Assembly: GCA_038030265.1 (NCBI GenBank)
Contig: CM075943.1
Coordinates: forward strand, 17,980,001-18,044,000
Source of the DNA: Corythucha ciliata
Taxonomy: Eukaryota > Arthropoda > Insecta > Hemiptera > Tingidae
DNA length: 64,000 nt
Direction: 5' to 3'
Each line of letters opens with the position of its first letter. Positions within the stretch are counted from its first letter, which is position 1. The notes beneath the pieces are model-generated. The model searched no databases. It saw only the letters and a program-made list of their open reading frames with translations, and was not told the DNA's origin. The translations under genes and the position numbers were made by a program. Shown one piece after another: positions 33,950 through 46,697 of the stretch.

Positions 33950-35660
33950 GCGTCGGGTTTTTCAGCTACAAAACAACTGCGACATTGGGTGGGTTTCCTG
34001 TGAGCCAGAACGGCGAAAATGGGCTTTTAGCGAGAACAATCCGCAAAGTGTTTTTTGTACGGCGAAATCAGATTTTTTTTTTGGGGGTGAGTCAGGCCTG
34101 TAAAAATGAGTTCTTAGTACGCAAAATTAGCGAAATTGGTCTCTTTTAATCACGCCACCCCTCACGCTAAATATTGGCAAAAGTGTTTGTTTTCTTACTG
34201 TGCGAACTCCGAGAAAGGATTTTTTCTAGTGAGGTGGACCCAAAAAAGTCTTTTTGGCGAGAAAAATCCCACGAAATTTGATTTTAGAGAGTGAAATCCG
34301 AAAAATTGGTTTCATAGTGAGCCAGATCCGCAAAATATCTTTTAGTGAGAAAAATCTTTCGAATTTGCATTTTATTTCATTTTTATTTATTTATGAAGGA
34401 ACCCCATGAAGTCGGTAGTGTCCCTGTTTTTGATGGTATTGCCTGGTCTAGTGGGCAGCTGCGAATTGCAGGTGCAAATTTTGAAAGTTTTTTCTCTATT
34501 TTAGCAGTGAATTTAGTGCCTTTTTACAATTTTATCCGCGAATCCTCCACCACGGGCCTCACCCATATGGAATACTACATTTTCTATGTTTTGTTTGTTG
34601 TTGTTGTTGTTGTTGTTGATGTTGAACTGTATAAAAATGAAGGGGTTCAATTCACAATTCCACCGCAAATTAGCGATTTCCTTTTTACTTTTAGCAATGA
34701 ATTAGCGTTTTTTCCATTTTAACCTCGATTTGGCGCTTTTCTAAATTTTGGCCAAGAAGCGACTCGATTCAGCAAAAAATGGCTATGTTTCCATTGGAAA
34801 ACCTGTTTTTCCAGCGAAATTTCAAGACTTTGACAAAGGCAAAGACAGAAAAACCGCCGGGGCCCCTCTGATTTGTAGTTTTTGCGGGTTTTGGTTCGCT
34901 AACGAACCATTATCGCGGCATGTCTCATTGAAAACCCCAGGTTTGCGGATTTTCCACTCTAAAGAAACATTTTCGCAAGTCAGACCAGAAAAAAAAAATC
35001 GCAAGACAAAACACTAAAAAGGATTCCACCCGCTAAAAAAAACAAAAAACATTTGGGCGAGTCTGACTGAGTAAAACTTCAGTCTCGCAAATTCCGCTCA
35101 CTAAGACACCGATTTAGCGGGGTTTTCTCGCCAAAAAGTCATTTTCGCGGGTTTTGCTCACTAAAAAATGAATTTTGTGGATTTGTTACAGAAGAACCAA
35201 ATTCAAAAACCATTTTCGTAGGCCTGATTCATTCAAAACCAATTTCCGCGGATTCCTCACGTTGAAAAAGCATGTTTGAAGGTCTGACTGAAAACATAAT
35301 TTCCCATATTTCGCTCACTTATAGCGTTCCCCATTTGCTCAAAATTCTGCAACGGGGCTATTCATTTCTACCCGTCTTCTCCACTAACATATGATTTAAT
35401 TCAGTGAAGACGGGTGGAAATGAACTGCCCAAATGCAGAATTTTGTGCAAATGGAGAACGCTATTAAACACCAATTTCGCGTACTTTTTCTCACCAAAAA
35501 ACCATTTTCACAGATCTGGCTCACTTATAAATACATTTTTCGGGCTTCACTCACTAAAAAACTATTTGCGCTGATTCCGGTGCACTATAACGCCGATTTA
35601 GCGGGTTCTGTTCGTTAAAGAAGCATTTTCGCGGGCTTGGCTGGCTAAAAACCAATTTCC
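33950..35660. repeat. Family C degenerate repeats, with one family A patch
   Basis: Units contain GCGGGTTTTGCTCACTAAAA followed by A/CATTTTCG at about 35-bp spacing, on both strands (sense after 34880; reverse-type GTGAG/AAAATCC units at 34010-34370). A family A patch with a GTT microsatellite lies at 34470-34760, and a MITE at 35319-35466. Confidence 0.65.
35319..35466. mobile_element. MITE (family copy 2)
   Basis: The left arm TATAGCGTTCCCCATTTGCT and the right arm GCAAATGGAGAACGCTATTA are complementary. The centre CTACCCGTCTTCTCC / GTGAAGACGGGTGG matches the copy at 32633-32776. Confidence 0.85.
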
Positions 35661-35669
35661 AGGTCACAA

Positions 35670-38529
35670 TTTTCACGCCACGCGCGTGTTGAGGGCTGAA
35701 TATGACAATTTACAGGGTTGTAAGTTTCTGACGAGGAACTGTTCGACTCTACGACGGAAGGGTCCAGTTTGAGGGGCTAAATTACTGAAGTTAATGAGGC
35801 CGGCGCAAAATTTAAAGGTTAGTACAGAAAAATGCCATTTTCTGGTGAAAATGGTCAGTTTTTCGACGGAAAATTTAGAACATGCCGGGGACTGATCGCC
35901 GATTTGTAAGTCTGGAATAGGACAATGGCTGCCCACCCACCCCTAGATCAATTGCTGGATTCGCCTCTTGATTCAGCTGGGCACTTCACGTGCGTTTCAG
36001 TTGATGCACGGGTTTTTATATTACCGCGTCCCATTGCCGGACTAGATGGCTCACACGATAGTCCGAGAGTGTGTCGAGTCACAACAGATCGCCGCAACCT
36101 TACAGCGAAGTGAGGGCAGTTGTGACGGGACGACATTTTAATACGTCCAGCTAAGAATGCGCGGGCGGAATCCACGAAATGCAACAAAAGCCGGCGAGTA
36201 ACTTTTGAATTTCAATCGGACAGACTGGCGATCCACTGGCACAAGTTTCATACCATGTACGGTATCGCAGTGCCCAGGAATCCTGTCTTTGTCGACTTCG
36301 GAGCTAGGCGACGGACGCGACGTACGAAGAGGTACTTTTGTTGGATACTTCTCTGCTTTTTCATTGTATATTTACGGCTTTACAAACATTGTTATAAATT
36401 AATGTTTTTTTTTGCTTTTTACATTGTATTAGCGTTTCATAAACATTAATAACACCTTTTTTATCCACGCTTACGTAATTTATTATTACAGCGGTGCCCT
36501 TGGTACGTTTTCGTTAAAAATTTTCGTGAATTTCTGTATAGTGTGTAGGATGTAACCAAAACACCTTCACGTTATAATTCTTTTCTAAACGTTACAAAAT
36601 AATAATATTGATAGTAATAATAATGGTGATAACAATAATAGTAAGCTAAACACAAAAACTGCGGCAATTAAATATCACAGATAGTTGACAGTAAAAAATA
36701 GTGAAGGAAGAGACATTACGGGATTCAAAGTGGAAGATAATACAGAACCAAAACAAGTGATGAAGGCCGTAAAACGTTTAATATAAATTAAAATGACTAG
36801 TCCAGAAGGTTTAACGGAGGAAGCCAACTTAAGAGGCGGGGGGGGGGGGGTAGTGTTGAAGGTATGGGCACACTTAGCCAATTTTAAACGTACGCCCTAC
36901 AAAGACATGCAATTATTACGTACAATAAAGTAAGTTACAGCACGAATGGGCCATGGTGATGCTGGCATTTAAAAACAGGAATACGATGAAACGTGTTGAG
37001 GAAGAAAGGGTTCATTTTTTTTCTTCTACCAAACAACGATTGGCCCTCTTCCAAAAAACGGATAAACAGTACCTAGAATTAAGACACCATACATGTTTTC
37101 AGTTACCAACGGAAAATGAAAATTCCAAGACCAAGGAAAGTCGTTAACGTCGTATTAAAAGGAAATTAGTTGTGCCTTTACAAAGGCGAGGACGGCAGAG
37201 AAAACTACCAGCACTAAATTATTGTGGTGTCAATCAAAAACTTACAAAAACTGCTCATTCATTTTTAACAAAATTTTTTTAGGCCATTCAAGTCATTTTT
37301 TGCTGAGCATTTTAATATTCACAAAATTCCACTTACAATATTATTAGACGCTGTTTAATACATTACTAACTAGAATAACGTACAAAAATCTATACTTTAT
37401 GTTTACATTTTAAGCAGCTACAAATCCAGACTAAAATAATATGTATTTATTTGGTCTTTTCATCTTTTTTTAAAAACTATATATATTTATATCGTCTTCC
37501 TTAGACAAGTGAATAGAGAAACGGAAAGTTTTTGAGCACTGTCGGCAATGGGGGGGGGGGGATTCAACCTAATCAAGTGATCAGTGGGCTGATTTTAAAC
37601 AAAGCGCGCGATTAGGCCGAATTTTTAGAAAATGTTAAGATTTCGATAAGATAATAAAGTCGAGGAATTGAAGGGAGAAGTATTTTCTTGGCTAGTAATA
37701 TTGGTGATTGGGGGGGGGGATGCTAAAAAAAAGTCGCTAGGCAAGTCCACAGTTGGTACAAGTACAAAGGTACAGCGACAAGAATAGCTTTCGGACGTCA
37801 GAACGCCATCAGCAGTGCACCATCAGTTAAATTGACAGAAATCGATCGGGGTGATTGAATAAATCTGCCATGCGCGTGAGACGGCAGATAGAAACCAAAA
37901 CATAATATAGCGGGGCCATTAATATCCTACGGTTTAGCGCCGAATTTCAGCCTCACATGTTCAAGTCACCCCCCCCCCCACCGTCACATATTCTCCCTTA
38001 GAAAATTTCAAAAATTCAAAACTTAAAAATGCAATCTGGGTGACATATTCTCGGAAGACGTTTTCTTTTTATCTTGAAGTTTTAAAGCCTCATTTTTCTT
38101 TCGTAATACAAAGTAGGTACCAGAAACGTGTACACAGCAAAATAAGCCAGTTCGTATTTACAGGGAAAGGGAATTTTACAAATTCTGTAGCGGACCACTT
38201 GGCACTCTTTCTGTGGGAGAGTCTTTTCATATACTTTTAAAGAAGGACTAGAGACTAGAAAGCGCCTTCATTTAAAAAACGCAAACTAGTAGGTCATGCC
38301 ACGATAGCTTAGTTACATCTACAGTGCTTACTTAGATTACATTACTGCACGGCTTTCAAAGTTGGCTCAAAATGAGAGTGACGTTCTTGTGACTGTTTCT
38401 CAAGTAAAATGGACGCACAGCATGAACAAGAGTCATGTTAAGATTGAAGAATGCAGTCAATCTTTTGGTAAATCAAAATTAACTGCAGGGGTCTGAAATA
38501 AGTTATTGTCAACGTTTTTTTCTCGGCTA
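35670..38529. other. No gene seen; includes probable 3' UTR side of the FRS2-like gene
   Basis: The stretch is AT-rich with AATAAT-type microsatellite (36596-36645) and G tracts at 36838-36851, 37550-37561 and 37710-37718. It is downstream of the minus-strand FRS2-like stop codon, so its right part should be 3' UTR. A reverse-complement AATAAA at 37446-37451 is one possible end. I recognise no protein family in the small frames. Confidence 0.45.
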
Positions 38530-39613
38530 TTAATCGGAAATTGAAGAGTTTTGACGAGCGTTTCCAATGAGAAAAAGATCTCCGATCGTGGAACTGTGTC
38601 GCGTTTTACGACATCCTTCGTCAAAATCAAAACTCGGATTCGCCGAATGGGACAGAGCGACAGTTCTGTCGAAATCAATCGTCGCATAACCGCCGACTGG
38701 TCGAACGGGCGGCGACTCGGGTGTACCACCGCCGTTGCCCGCCGTCGTTTTCATTTGCACCTCGGACGAAGGTTGATCCAAATCAAGCGTGATGTAGTTG
38801 ACGTTTCTCAACGGTGACGGAGGGGCGGCTAGAAAAATGGCCGTCGGATCGAGGTCAAGGTCCAAAGCGCCCGGCGTCAAATTGGCATATATTGGAAGCT
38901 CCTCCTCGATCGGATCCTGGCAATTGACGTTCATGTAAACAGCCGACTCGGACATACAGCCGTCAAGTGGGAAAAATTCGTTGGGACAGTTGTTGTTTAT
39001 GAGTGCGGGCGGCGAGGGTGACACGCAGCCGTTGCTTGATCCAACGCTGTTGAGTCGCGATGGGTTGTTATGAAGCGACAACCGTGGAAGGCTGGGCTGG
39101 TGTACAATGTTATTGGTGTTAGACGAACTTGTCGTTGTTGGGGTGAGTGACGAAGCATCAAGAAAACCCCCCGAGGGCCTAGTTTGACTTGGTGTTGGTG
39201 TTCGCAATTCTCGTGAAAGGGTGTCTTCATTATTCCGCATCTGATCATATTACAAAGTAGGAACACATAATTTCGCGCAATATTTTTGATTGATCTAACA
39301 TTGTTTAAACCCTTTTCACGATAACGTTGAAGTAAAAAAAGAAAATCATAAATCTACCAACCTGAACATGAGCCTGAACGAAGTTGAATAATTTCTCAGC
39401 TCTCTGACAGCTGAACGCGTATATTCCCGAGCCGGTAGGGCACCTTCGCCCTGCCTCAAAGCTGAAAACCTGGCGCTCGTAGCCGTAGCGGCGGAGAGAT
39501 TTGAGCGGCCATCGCACGGGTGCTTTGCCTCTTTGATGAAGAACAAGCTCCGTTTCGTTCACTTCAAGCTGGCCTGGGCTCAAAGTGTTGCCCATATCGT
39601 CGACATTATTCAC
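38530..39613 (-). CDS. FRS2-like PTB adaptor (FGF receptor substrate), 3' exons only
   Basis: Two minus-strand exons join in phase: 39613-39362 and 39240-38530 (TAA). The first gives most of an IRS-type PTB domain: VNNVDDMGN, LEVNETELVLHQRGK, VRWPLKSLRRYGYE, FSFEAGRRCPTGSGIYAF and AEKLFNFVQAHVQ. This closely follows vertebrate FRS2/FRS3 (LRRYGYD, FSFESGRRC, TGQGIFAFK). The second exon is a Ser/Pro/Asn-rich tail with candidate phosphotyrosine sites: VYMNVN (YxN, Grb2 type), IYANL, NYITLDLD and GYATIDFDR. Known FRS2 proteins are N-myristoylated membrane adaptors that link FGF/Trk receptors to Grb2 and Shp2. The 5' exon with the MG start and first PTB strand must lie further right, and I did not find it. 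Splice sites are GTTGGT and GATCAG. Confidence 0.88.
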
Positions 39614-39754
39614 CTGGAAATGGCGGGGAAAACGTAGGTGGTTCGGTTAATCATGAAAATACATTAAGCACGGTGGGGGGGGGGGGTAAAGCAGCTCGAT
39701 GGAAGGGACTAAACCTTATTCAACAAAAGGTCTATCTTTACTACAATTATTCAG

Positions 39755-39965
39755 GACCCCCAAGAGGGATTGAAACGATTACCTGGGGCCTCCTTCACGA
39801 AAGTACTCTGCAACTCTTCACTACTAACTTTGCACTTCGCACTTTTCTGAAAAGTTAGCAGAGTTTGTGTTCCACCATCACTGGGCAATAACTTTTCATT
39901 CTTCACCAGTTGCAGAGTTAATTTGAAGAGTAACCTTCATGAACGAATACCTTTTTGTAGCATAA
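39755..39965. mobile_element. MITE-like insertion, family copy 1
   Basis: TTCACGAAAGTACTCTGCAA then CTCTTCACT and TTTCTGAAAAGTTAGCAGAG occur, with a weak inverted counterpart TTGCAGAGTTAATTTGAAGA at the right. The same landmarks recur at 40525-40700. Confidence 0.5.
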
Positions 39966-40524
39966 GTACCGTACGTTGAAGTAATTACTAGCCGCTAGCC
40001 GTTGACAAGAAGTCAGTAACGAGGGATATTCTGCACTCGAGGGCACTAGAGAGAATGAAATAATAAGCCCACCAATTTCCACGGCTTTATGATGTAAGTA
40101 GTATGTATAATTGTAGAATTCACTGAGTTATAACTCCTTTTTCTACGTACGCACCCCTTTTTGACAACATTTTCTCTAATTTCTGAGTTTATCGAAAAAA
40201 CTGGAAATTATCCGAAAATTTCGTGGTTTTACGGCTGCCAAGAGTTTTCCCCTCGAATGTTTTGGTGGGAAACCACACATTACTCGTATTAGCACCCCGC
40301 AATGAACCAATTAAATCAATAAAATCAAATAGCATATTTTTTGATGTTTGGTCGGGCCCATTTTGAGGATAATTTGACTGAGCTACTATACATAATTGGT
40401 AATTTTCTAATCTTGCCACGTAATTCGAAACGGGATGGGTGAGAACTCCTTTCTTTCCGGCATTGTCAAATCGTGGACCGCCTTAAGTTTGTGACGGGTC
40501 CAGACAAGTGAAAATCACACACGG

Positions 40525-40700
40525 AGACCTATTTCACGAAGAGTACTCTACAACTCGGCACTCTTCTGAAAAGTTTCTGCTCCTCCAAACGGAATTTGAA
40601 AAGTGGTTGGAAAAGTGAACTGCAAAGTGAAAACTTTTCAACTTTTCACACAAATATGTATTTCTGTTTCACCAAACACAAATTTGCAGAGTGAATAGCC
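40525..40700. mobile_element. MITE-like insertion, family copy 2
   Basis: TTCACGAAGAGTACTCTACA then ACTCGGCACT and TTCTGAAAAGTTTCTGC match 39775-39850. The right part carries GCAAAGTGAAAACTTTTCAA and a GCAGAGTGAATAG end. Confidence 0.5.
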
Positions 40701-40729
40701 ACACTTTTCAAGAGTTTTCAGTTATTTCT

Positions 40730-40861
40730 GCAGAGCCATTAGTTGACCCTTCAAGTGGAAAGAGGTGTGTGAAATACCTATGCGAAATTTATTTTTCTGA
40801 GGGAGAAAGCCGTAGGGATGCATGTCCGAAGGGAACATATAGAATTCACATAAACTTTGCA
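40730..40861 (+). CDS. Possible Cys-containing internal exon, gene unknown
   Basis: The segment lies between a plausible acceptor (TTATTTCTGCAG) and a strong donor (GCA|GTGAGTG). It is open and reads SGKRCVKYLCEIYFSEGESR then RDACPKGTYRIHINFA. I do not recognise the family. A minus-strand segment near 43120-43260 has a similar Cys/acidic pattern (YFSVDESDEDVCRDVCSRG). No start or terminal exon was found, so this may be a fossil exon or chance. Confidence 0.25.
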
Positions 40862-41433
40862 GTGAGTGATAGCTTTTTCACGAAGCTTTTCGTTTGATTA
40901 TAGGGCTCAAATTGAATAATTATGTGCTCGAAAAAATCGACCGTCGTATATATCCTCCGAAACGAAGCCTATAGCGTTGTCTGCTGAGATTGAACAGAAA
41001 CTGTTGTTTCAGCACTAGGTGGGCATACCCACCAAGTAACGGTATGCCATGCCGTGTTGCAAGAGGTTTCTAGTGTCTAGTGTAATTGTTTGATTCATGT
41101 TCGGCAGAAGACTCTTGCGGATTAGCTTTTCTTTAAAGGAGGGTTTCCTTCTGTTGGTGGATGTGTCGGTGGTACACTGATTAACATTGACGATTCGAGA
41201 GAGTACGAAGAACAATTTGTCAACAGACGTGCGAGCGTCTTTCACCCCTTTTAACGCGTCATGATTATCTCGTTCTTCGCAATTCCGTGATTACCAGCGA
41301 TTGCACTCGGCACGCTCCCTTCTCGTCGCGATGGCCAATTTTGGGGGGAAAATACGCAAGAGAATACTTCATCCTCTGTCCATCTCCTTCAAAACACACC
41401 TTTTTTCTTCCAAAATGGGGTAAGTGATCTGTC

Positions 41434-42735
41434 ATGTATGAGGTGTACAAAGCGCTTCGCTCTTTCAAGCCATCTCGTTGCGAAGACATATTTGGCATGA
41501 ACAGCATTGTTTTGAGAGCAGTAGCTGATCTGATATGTGAGCCTTTGTCTCACGTTTTCAACGAATGTATCTCTGCTGGCATTTTCCCACTGTATTTCAA
41601 ATACTCAAAAGTCCGCCCAATTTATAAGAAAGGGAATCACAGCCTACCAGCGAACTATCGGCCGATTGCAATATTGCCATACTTGGGGAAGGTGTTTGAA
41701 TCATTCCTGCGAAGGGATACTGCCATGTTCCTTGAGGCCAACAAAATTTATTCCGACTGCCAGCATGGCTTCCGGGCTGGTAGGGGAACAGCAACGGCTG
41801 GTATTCAGCTCGTTAATGACTGCCTCCAGGGGCTCGAAGCAAGGGCGTTCGACGTCATACCTCATGACATTCTTTGCCGGAAGCTGGAGGGCTACGGTTT
41901 CATGGATGGCTCTCTTCGTCTAATAAAATCATATTTGTCGGATCGCTACCAGACAGCCTCCACTGGATCCGAAGTATCTTCTGTTCGTCCGATCCTACAC
42001 GGTGTTCCGCAGGGCTCCCACTTGGGGCCGGACTTGTGTGTTGTTCTTAACAACGATTTACCACGGAATACCACATTGACATGGTCTGCGGAAAGCTCTC
42101 TCGCAGTCTACTTTTGTTGCGGCGACTCAGGGGCTCTGTGTCGGAGGTTGCGCTGAGAAGTGTATATTTCGCACACTTTCATTGCCATCTTCTTTATGGG
42201 GTTCTGCTTTGGGGTGCTTCACATCAGGCTGGTCGCGCCTTTCAGCTTCAGAAGCGTGCTGTGAGGCTTCTTGCGGGTTCGAGGCCAAGGGACTCGTGTA
42301 GGGAGGCTTTCACTGCTCTTGGGATACTCACCCTCACTTCTGCTTTTGCCCTCCAAGTTTTGAATTATGTGAAGTCTAACTCACAACTGTTCAAGTCACA
42401 CTCGGATGTCCATGTCTATTCGACGCGGAACGCCAACAAGCTTATAAAAGATAGAAACCGTTTGAGACTCACTAATAAGAGCTTTCACCAACTTGGGATT
42501 GATCTCTATAACATGCTGCCTGGATCAGTAGCGCAGTAGCCTCCAAAAGCATTCAACAGGGAGCTAAAAGGACTGTTTCTTGCAAAGGCCTGCTACTCCG
42601 TCGATGAGGTGAAGGACGCTCTCTGCTCGTGGAAGCCTCTGTCTCTGTGATTTTGAATTTTGCCACTTGACGTTGTAATGCCCGTTTGGGTCTCTACAAT
42701 AAATAGTTTATTATTATTATTATTATCGGATTATT
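41434..42735 (+). pseudogene. Non-LTR retrotransposon RT, internally deleted, (TTA)n tail
   Basis: The frame at 41434-42156 gives RT landmarks: the KVRPIYKKGN..NYRPIAILP and FESFLRR region, CQHGFRAGRGTATAG and HGVPQGSHLGP. The block that should carry the first catalytic Asp is shortened (GLEARAFDVIPHDIL), and the whole (Y/F)ADD block between GPDLCVVLNNDLP and the thumb is missing. The thumb/C-terminal part continues in another frame at 42081-42539 (GVLLWGASHQ, IFxLQKRAVR-like FQLQKRAVRLLAG). The element ends with AATAAATAGT and a TTA repeat (42707-42725), typical of LINE 3' ends. It cannot encode an active enzyme. Confidence 0.88.
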
Positions 42736-42739
42736 ATTA

Positions 42740-45700
42740 ACTTTGCGGAAAAGTGTGGAGTGCAGAGTTGGTTGCGTAGCACGTTCGGCTCGGGATGAAG
42801 GGCTGGTGCTCGAGAGTCTCCCCCCAAAAAAAAGTTTGTTTCGAGTTTGAACGGCTGCATAAATCCCCTTAGCAGCTTAGCGTCGCGGAACTGCGTAACG
42901 ACTCTCCGGACGGATTGGTGCCTTCACGTAAAAGGGGATTTACAAAATTGACGAGAAGCTCGCACTAGTAGTCAGCCATTATTTTTCGACGTTCGTGAAG
43001 GAAATCAATCAGAATCATCTTCCTTGAATCTCATAAAATGGTTGCCATAATTATATTCGCACAGACGATCGAGTTTTGGCTTTGATCATAAATCAAACAT
43101 TGCACTAGAAACCTCTTGGAGAACGCGGCATACCGTTGCAATTTTAGTCCCCTCGAACACACATCCCTGCAAACATCTTCATCACTTTCATCCACGGAAA
43201 AATACCGTAACACAGACATTTCGCGTCTAGGTATTTCACTCACTACATAAATATACTTTCGACATGAAGAGTCAACTTTGCGTCGTGGAAACCTCACCCG
43301 AAGTGGTCCATTAAATATAACTGACTGTGAACTTGTACCAGAGTATCAATCAAATGTCGCTCCGGCAGCTGGCTGTCGAATAAAGTGTATTTCTCTTCTA
43401 GGAAGTTCGAAGTTTTCAGTTAATTTTGGATTATGCGACAAATATTACCACTTGGTGAGACTATTTACTTTTATTTAACAATTTCTGCCAAATAATCGCT
43501 AATTTACTGAAATTCATAGTAGTGAAATGCACTCTATTCGACAGCTGCCGAAACGATATCTTTTGATGCTTAGGTGAGCGTTAACATTCAGTAACAATCC
43601 AAGGACCGCTTCAGATGATGTTTTAATTATTTTTCGCACGTTGAAACTCGCAAGGATTGCTTGAAATTACAGGTCAAAACAAGCGATTTTGAATAAAAAA
43701 AATCACTCTTTTTTCTAAAAAACTGTCATTTCTGCCGCAAAATCGCCAATTAATTAAACAAATGCTCAGGAGTAATTTTGAAAGGGACACGTTGAAGAAG
43801 TTTTTCTGATCCATGGAAAGTCGATTGGCGGAGATTATGAACAAGTGGTGATTGACTGTCATTCAAAAAGTAAAAATTCCTGTTTCGCAAAACTTTGAGG
43901 AGCTGCCGAGGGCATAGAAACAGTTATTTTTTGACGAAAATAGATAGTCCTGGCAGGAAAGAGTGTGCTCTTCCCAAATCCATCGTCAAAATTTGTAGAA
44001 TGTCAGCTGGGAAGCGAGTTACTCGCATTTTGTCCAGGAAAATGATGTTATCCTAATGATCCAAATGTTATCCTAAAAAGATGCTAGAAAAATCATATCT
44101 CGAAGGGTTTTGATTTTCGGACCATGGCTTATGGGGTGTTTTCGATCGCAAATGAGGTCTAATTTTACCCAATTTTTTTCTTTACACTTAAACCCTTCCA
44201 CCCTGTATATCCGTTGGCAAAACTACTTCTATACGTTTGTCCCGGCCAAATCCCCTATTGACTGGACTATAATTTGGGCATGTTTTTGGCAAGTTCCTTG
44301 CCCGCAGATGACTCTTATAATTTTCTCGAGGCTGGAGACATGGGTTCCGTTTACTTGAGATATACCCCCAAATATACTAGATAATATACCCGCAACTACG
44401 ACGGGGGAAAAAGTTCGAAATTCTAGGTTTTAGTCGCTTGGGGGGAGGGGGGGGGTTCGTCCCACTGAGCGCCGGCCTAAGCACCATGGCTGTCTGATCC
44501 TCCTCGTCCGGGTTTCAGCTCTTCATCGTCTCAATGGTCCAATCCCTCGTCCCTTCCAGAACCCACTTCCTTGCCCTTTTGCAACCCTTCTATAACCAAA
44601 GTTGGACCCAGGAGACATTTTGTCTCGTAAGACCTGCAGGATTGCGCTGTCCGTCTTAGCCGTATACAGGTACTCAGACATGATGTATGGGTTCTGGACA
44701 GAATACGGTAACTGTTGGTCACATAAACCGGACATAAGAGACTACAACGAAACGCAATTTATGCCAAACGGAAATGATTTAAAAAAAAAACTGCATGTTG
44801 TTTGGCAGCCATAGACAGTATGTTGAAGAATCAAGCAACTTACTTGAAATATATTAGGGTGGATATCATTGATGTCTTTCTTGCTCGAAACACAGCCCAT
44901 TTTCCAGCATTCTGTAATCCACAGTAGTTTCAGTTAAGAAATAAGTAGCAGATAGCGGGGGAATAAACCAATAATTCACCTGAAATAGTTTCCAGCAACC
45001 AAGTCATCTAATAAAATGTTCTCAAGTGACATCCAGTGGAAGACGTAACATTACATTCTATTCAAGTTTCAAGACCAACACGAAAAGCACTCCGCCACAG
45101 AAAATAGATAGCATTTATAATACAAATAATGAACACAAGAGAAACGTCAAAAAAGGGGGAAAGAGTTAAGAAAAAATCTAAACAAGGAGAGAAGTTTAGT
45201 GATAAACAAGGCGTATCGCGAGACAAAGTAAATCAAACGCTCAATCAGTGTTTCCCGACCCTTTTGAAGAGGACTGAACTCATTTATCTCCAATTTCGAG
45301 AACTAATATTGTTATTGTTGAATAAAATTAAAGTGCGAAAATAAGTTGAGAAAGTGTCGAGAGGGTAAAAAGAAAAGGAGAACTCGAGGAAGACGCAGTT
45401 TGAATCGATGCTACCACGCACGAACGCTCGATGTTGACACAAATTGATTAATTCCGGCTTGAAATCTTGTGAAAATAGCCACACAACAACCAAATCATCC
45501 AAACTAAACTTGAAAAACACGACAAAAATAACTGCGAACACTGGCGATGGCTCTTTAACAGAGTAGTAGCCCTCAAAAGCTTCGATTCAACAATCGAAAA
45601 GCCTCAGCTGCCATGATAAAAAGGGTAGGGCTGCGGGAGGAAGGAAAAAAAAAAAAAAGAAACAACTTGAAGCACAAAGTACTCCATCCATCGAATTTTC

Positions 45701-46470
45701 CGATCGTTGTGCCCTTTCCTGAGTTTGGTGTAGTGTTTTTGCGAGGGGCTTTGTGCCCTTATACGTGGCTTAGTTGTGCGAAGTAAAATACTCGGAGAGA
45801 AAAAAACAAATTATTCAGCTGGCACCCAACAAAAAAGTTTCACCAGTTAGTTCTTACCTCCCTCAAGCTTCGTAGGTGAGTGCCGTATTTTTGTAATTTT
45901 ATCGTCCCCATTAATATGAAGGGGGACCCTTTTTAAATTGTTGCGATACGAGCTTAATTAAAACACGCAAGTTAATCGCCTTAGCATTAAAAGTGGCCGC
46001 ATTCTGGTGGTCAGCCGCTCCAAACAAGAGTGGGTATCTTAATTCATCCAAAAATATCGCCATTCGTGCGCATTTCAAAAAAGATGCCCCTACGAGCTGC
46101 GATTAGTAAATTGTGACAGGAGAATGGAGACGTACTTATGACTATGAGGCTTATTTCACTCTCAAATTACGCGACGACAGTGGAAAATAAATTAATTAAA
46201 CACCGTACCATTTGAGTTGGAAACAGTCAAATCTGGTTTGTTTGATGCTTTCCAATTTTGTGGACCCATCAAGGCAACAAACAAAACTGACATGATGAAA
46301 ATTAGGAACAGACAATGTTCTCAACTCGTCTAATTTACTTGCACCAACTGCCCCCGCCCCTATTTCCACCTTTTCCTGAAGGATCAATAGATGCACATCC
46401 TCGCACTCTGATTAAATCATACCGCTCCGTAGGCAATAAAGGCCCATTTACCCTATGCTTAGTTTATAGT
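42740..46470. other. No gene firmly seen; likely intron or 5' flank of the FRS2-like gene
   Basis: Unique-looking AT-rich DNA. 43040-43130 shares GCACTAGAAACCTCTTG and CGGCATACCGTT with the reverse complement of 41035-41100. A possible exon with Cys-rich reading (CRIKCISLLGSSKFSVNFGL then CDKYYHL, donor GTGAGA near 43456) is unsupported otherwise. A good minus-strand donor (GGGAG|GTAAGAAC) lies near 45855 and could end a 5' UTR exon of the FRS2-like gene. Confidence 0.35.
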
Positions 46471-46697
46471 TCGAGAGCTGGCGACAGTCCCATTCTACCG
46501 GAAGAACATAGTCACGAAAAGTATGGAAAATGATGGCATATGACCCCCTATTTACGAGTTCGGGAGTCTGCCATGCTGTATCTGGGGCCTGAGAATTTTA
46601 TAGCTAATTAAAGTCCTTAATTTAGGACATTTAACCGGAAAACCCTAGTCCTGAAACTGGTCTCATTCGATAGGTTTCGTGAAGATGATAACAAAAT

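Noticed and set aside
35990..36130. tRNA-like segment with GTGTCGAGTCAC
   Set aside because: A-box spacing and stems do not fit, and the similarity to the SINE at 29800-30064 is too weak.
44602..44814. Plus-strand 70-codon frame with CWSHKPDIRDYNE
   Set aside because: No clear splice borders that extend it, no recognised family and no neighbouring exon.
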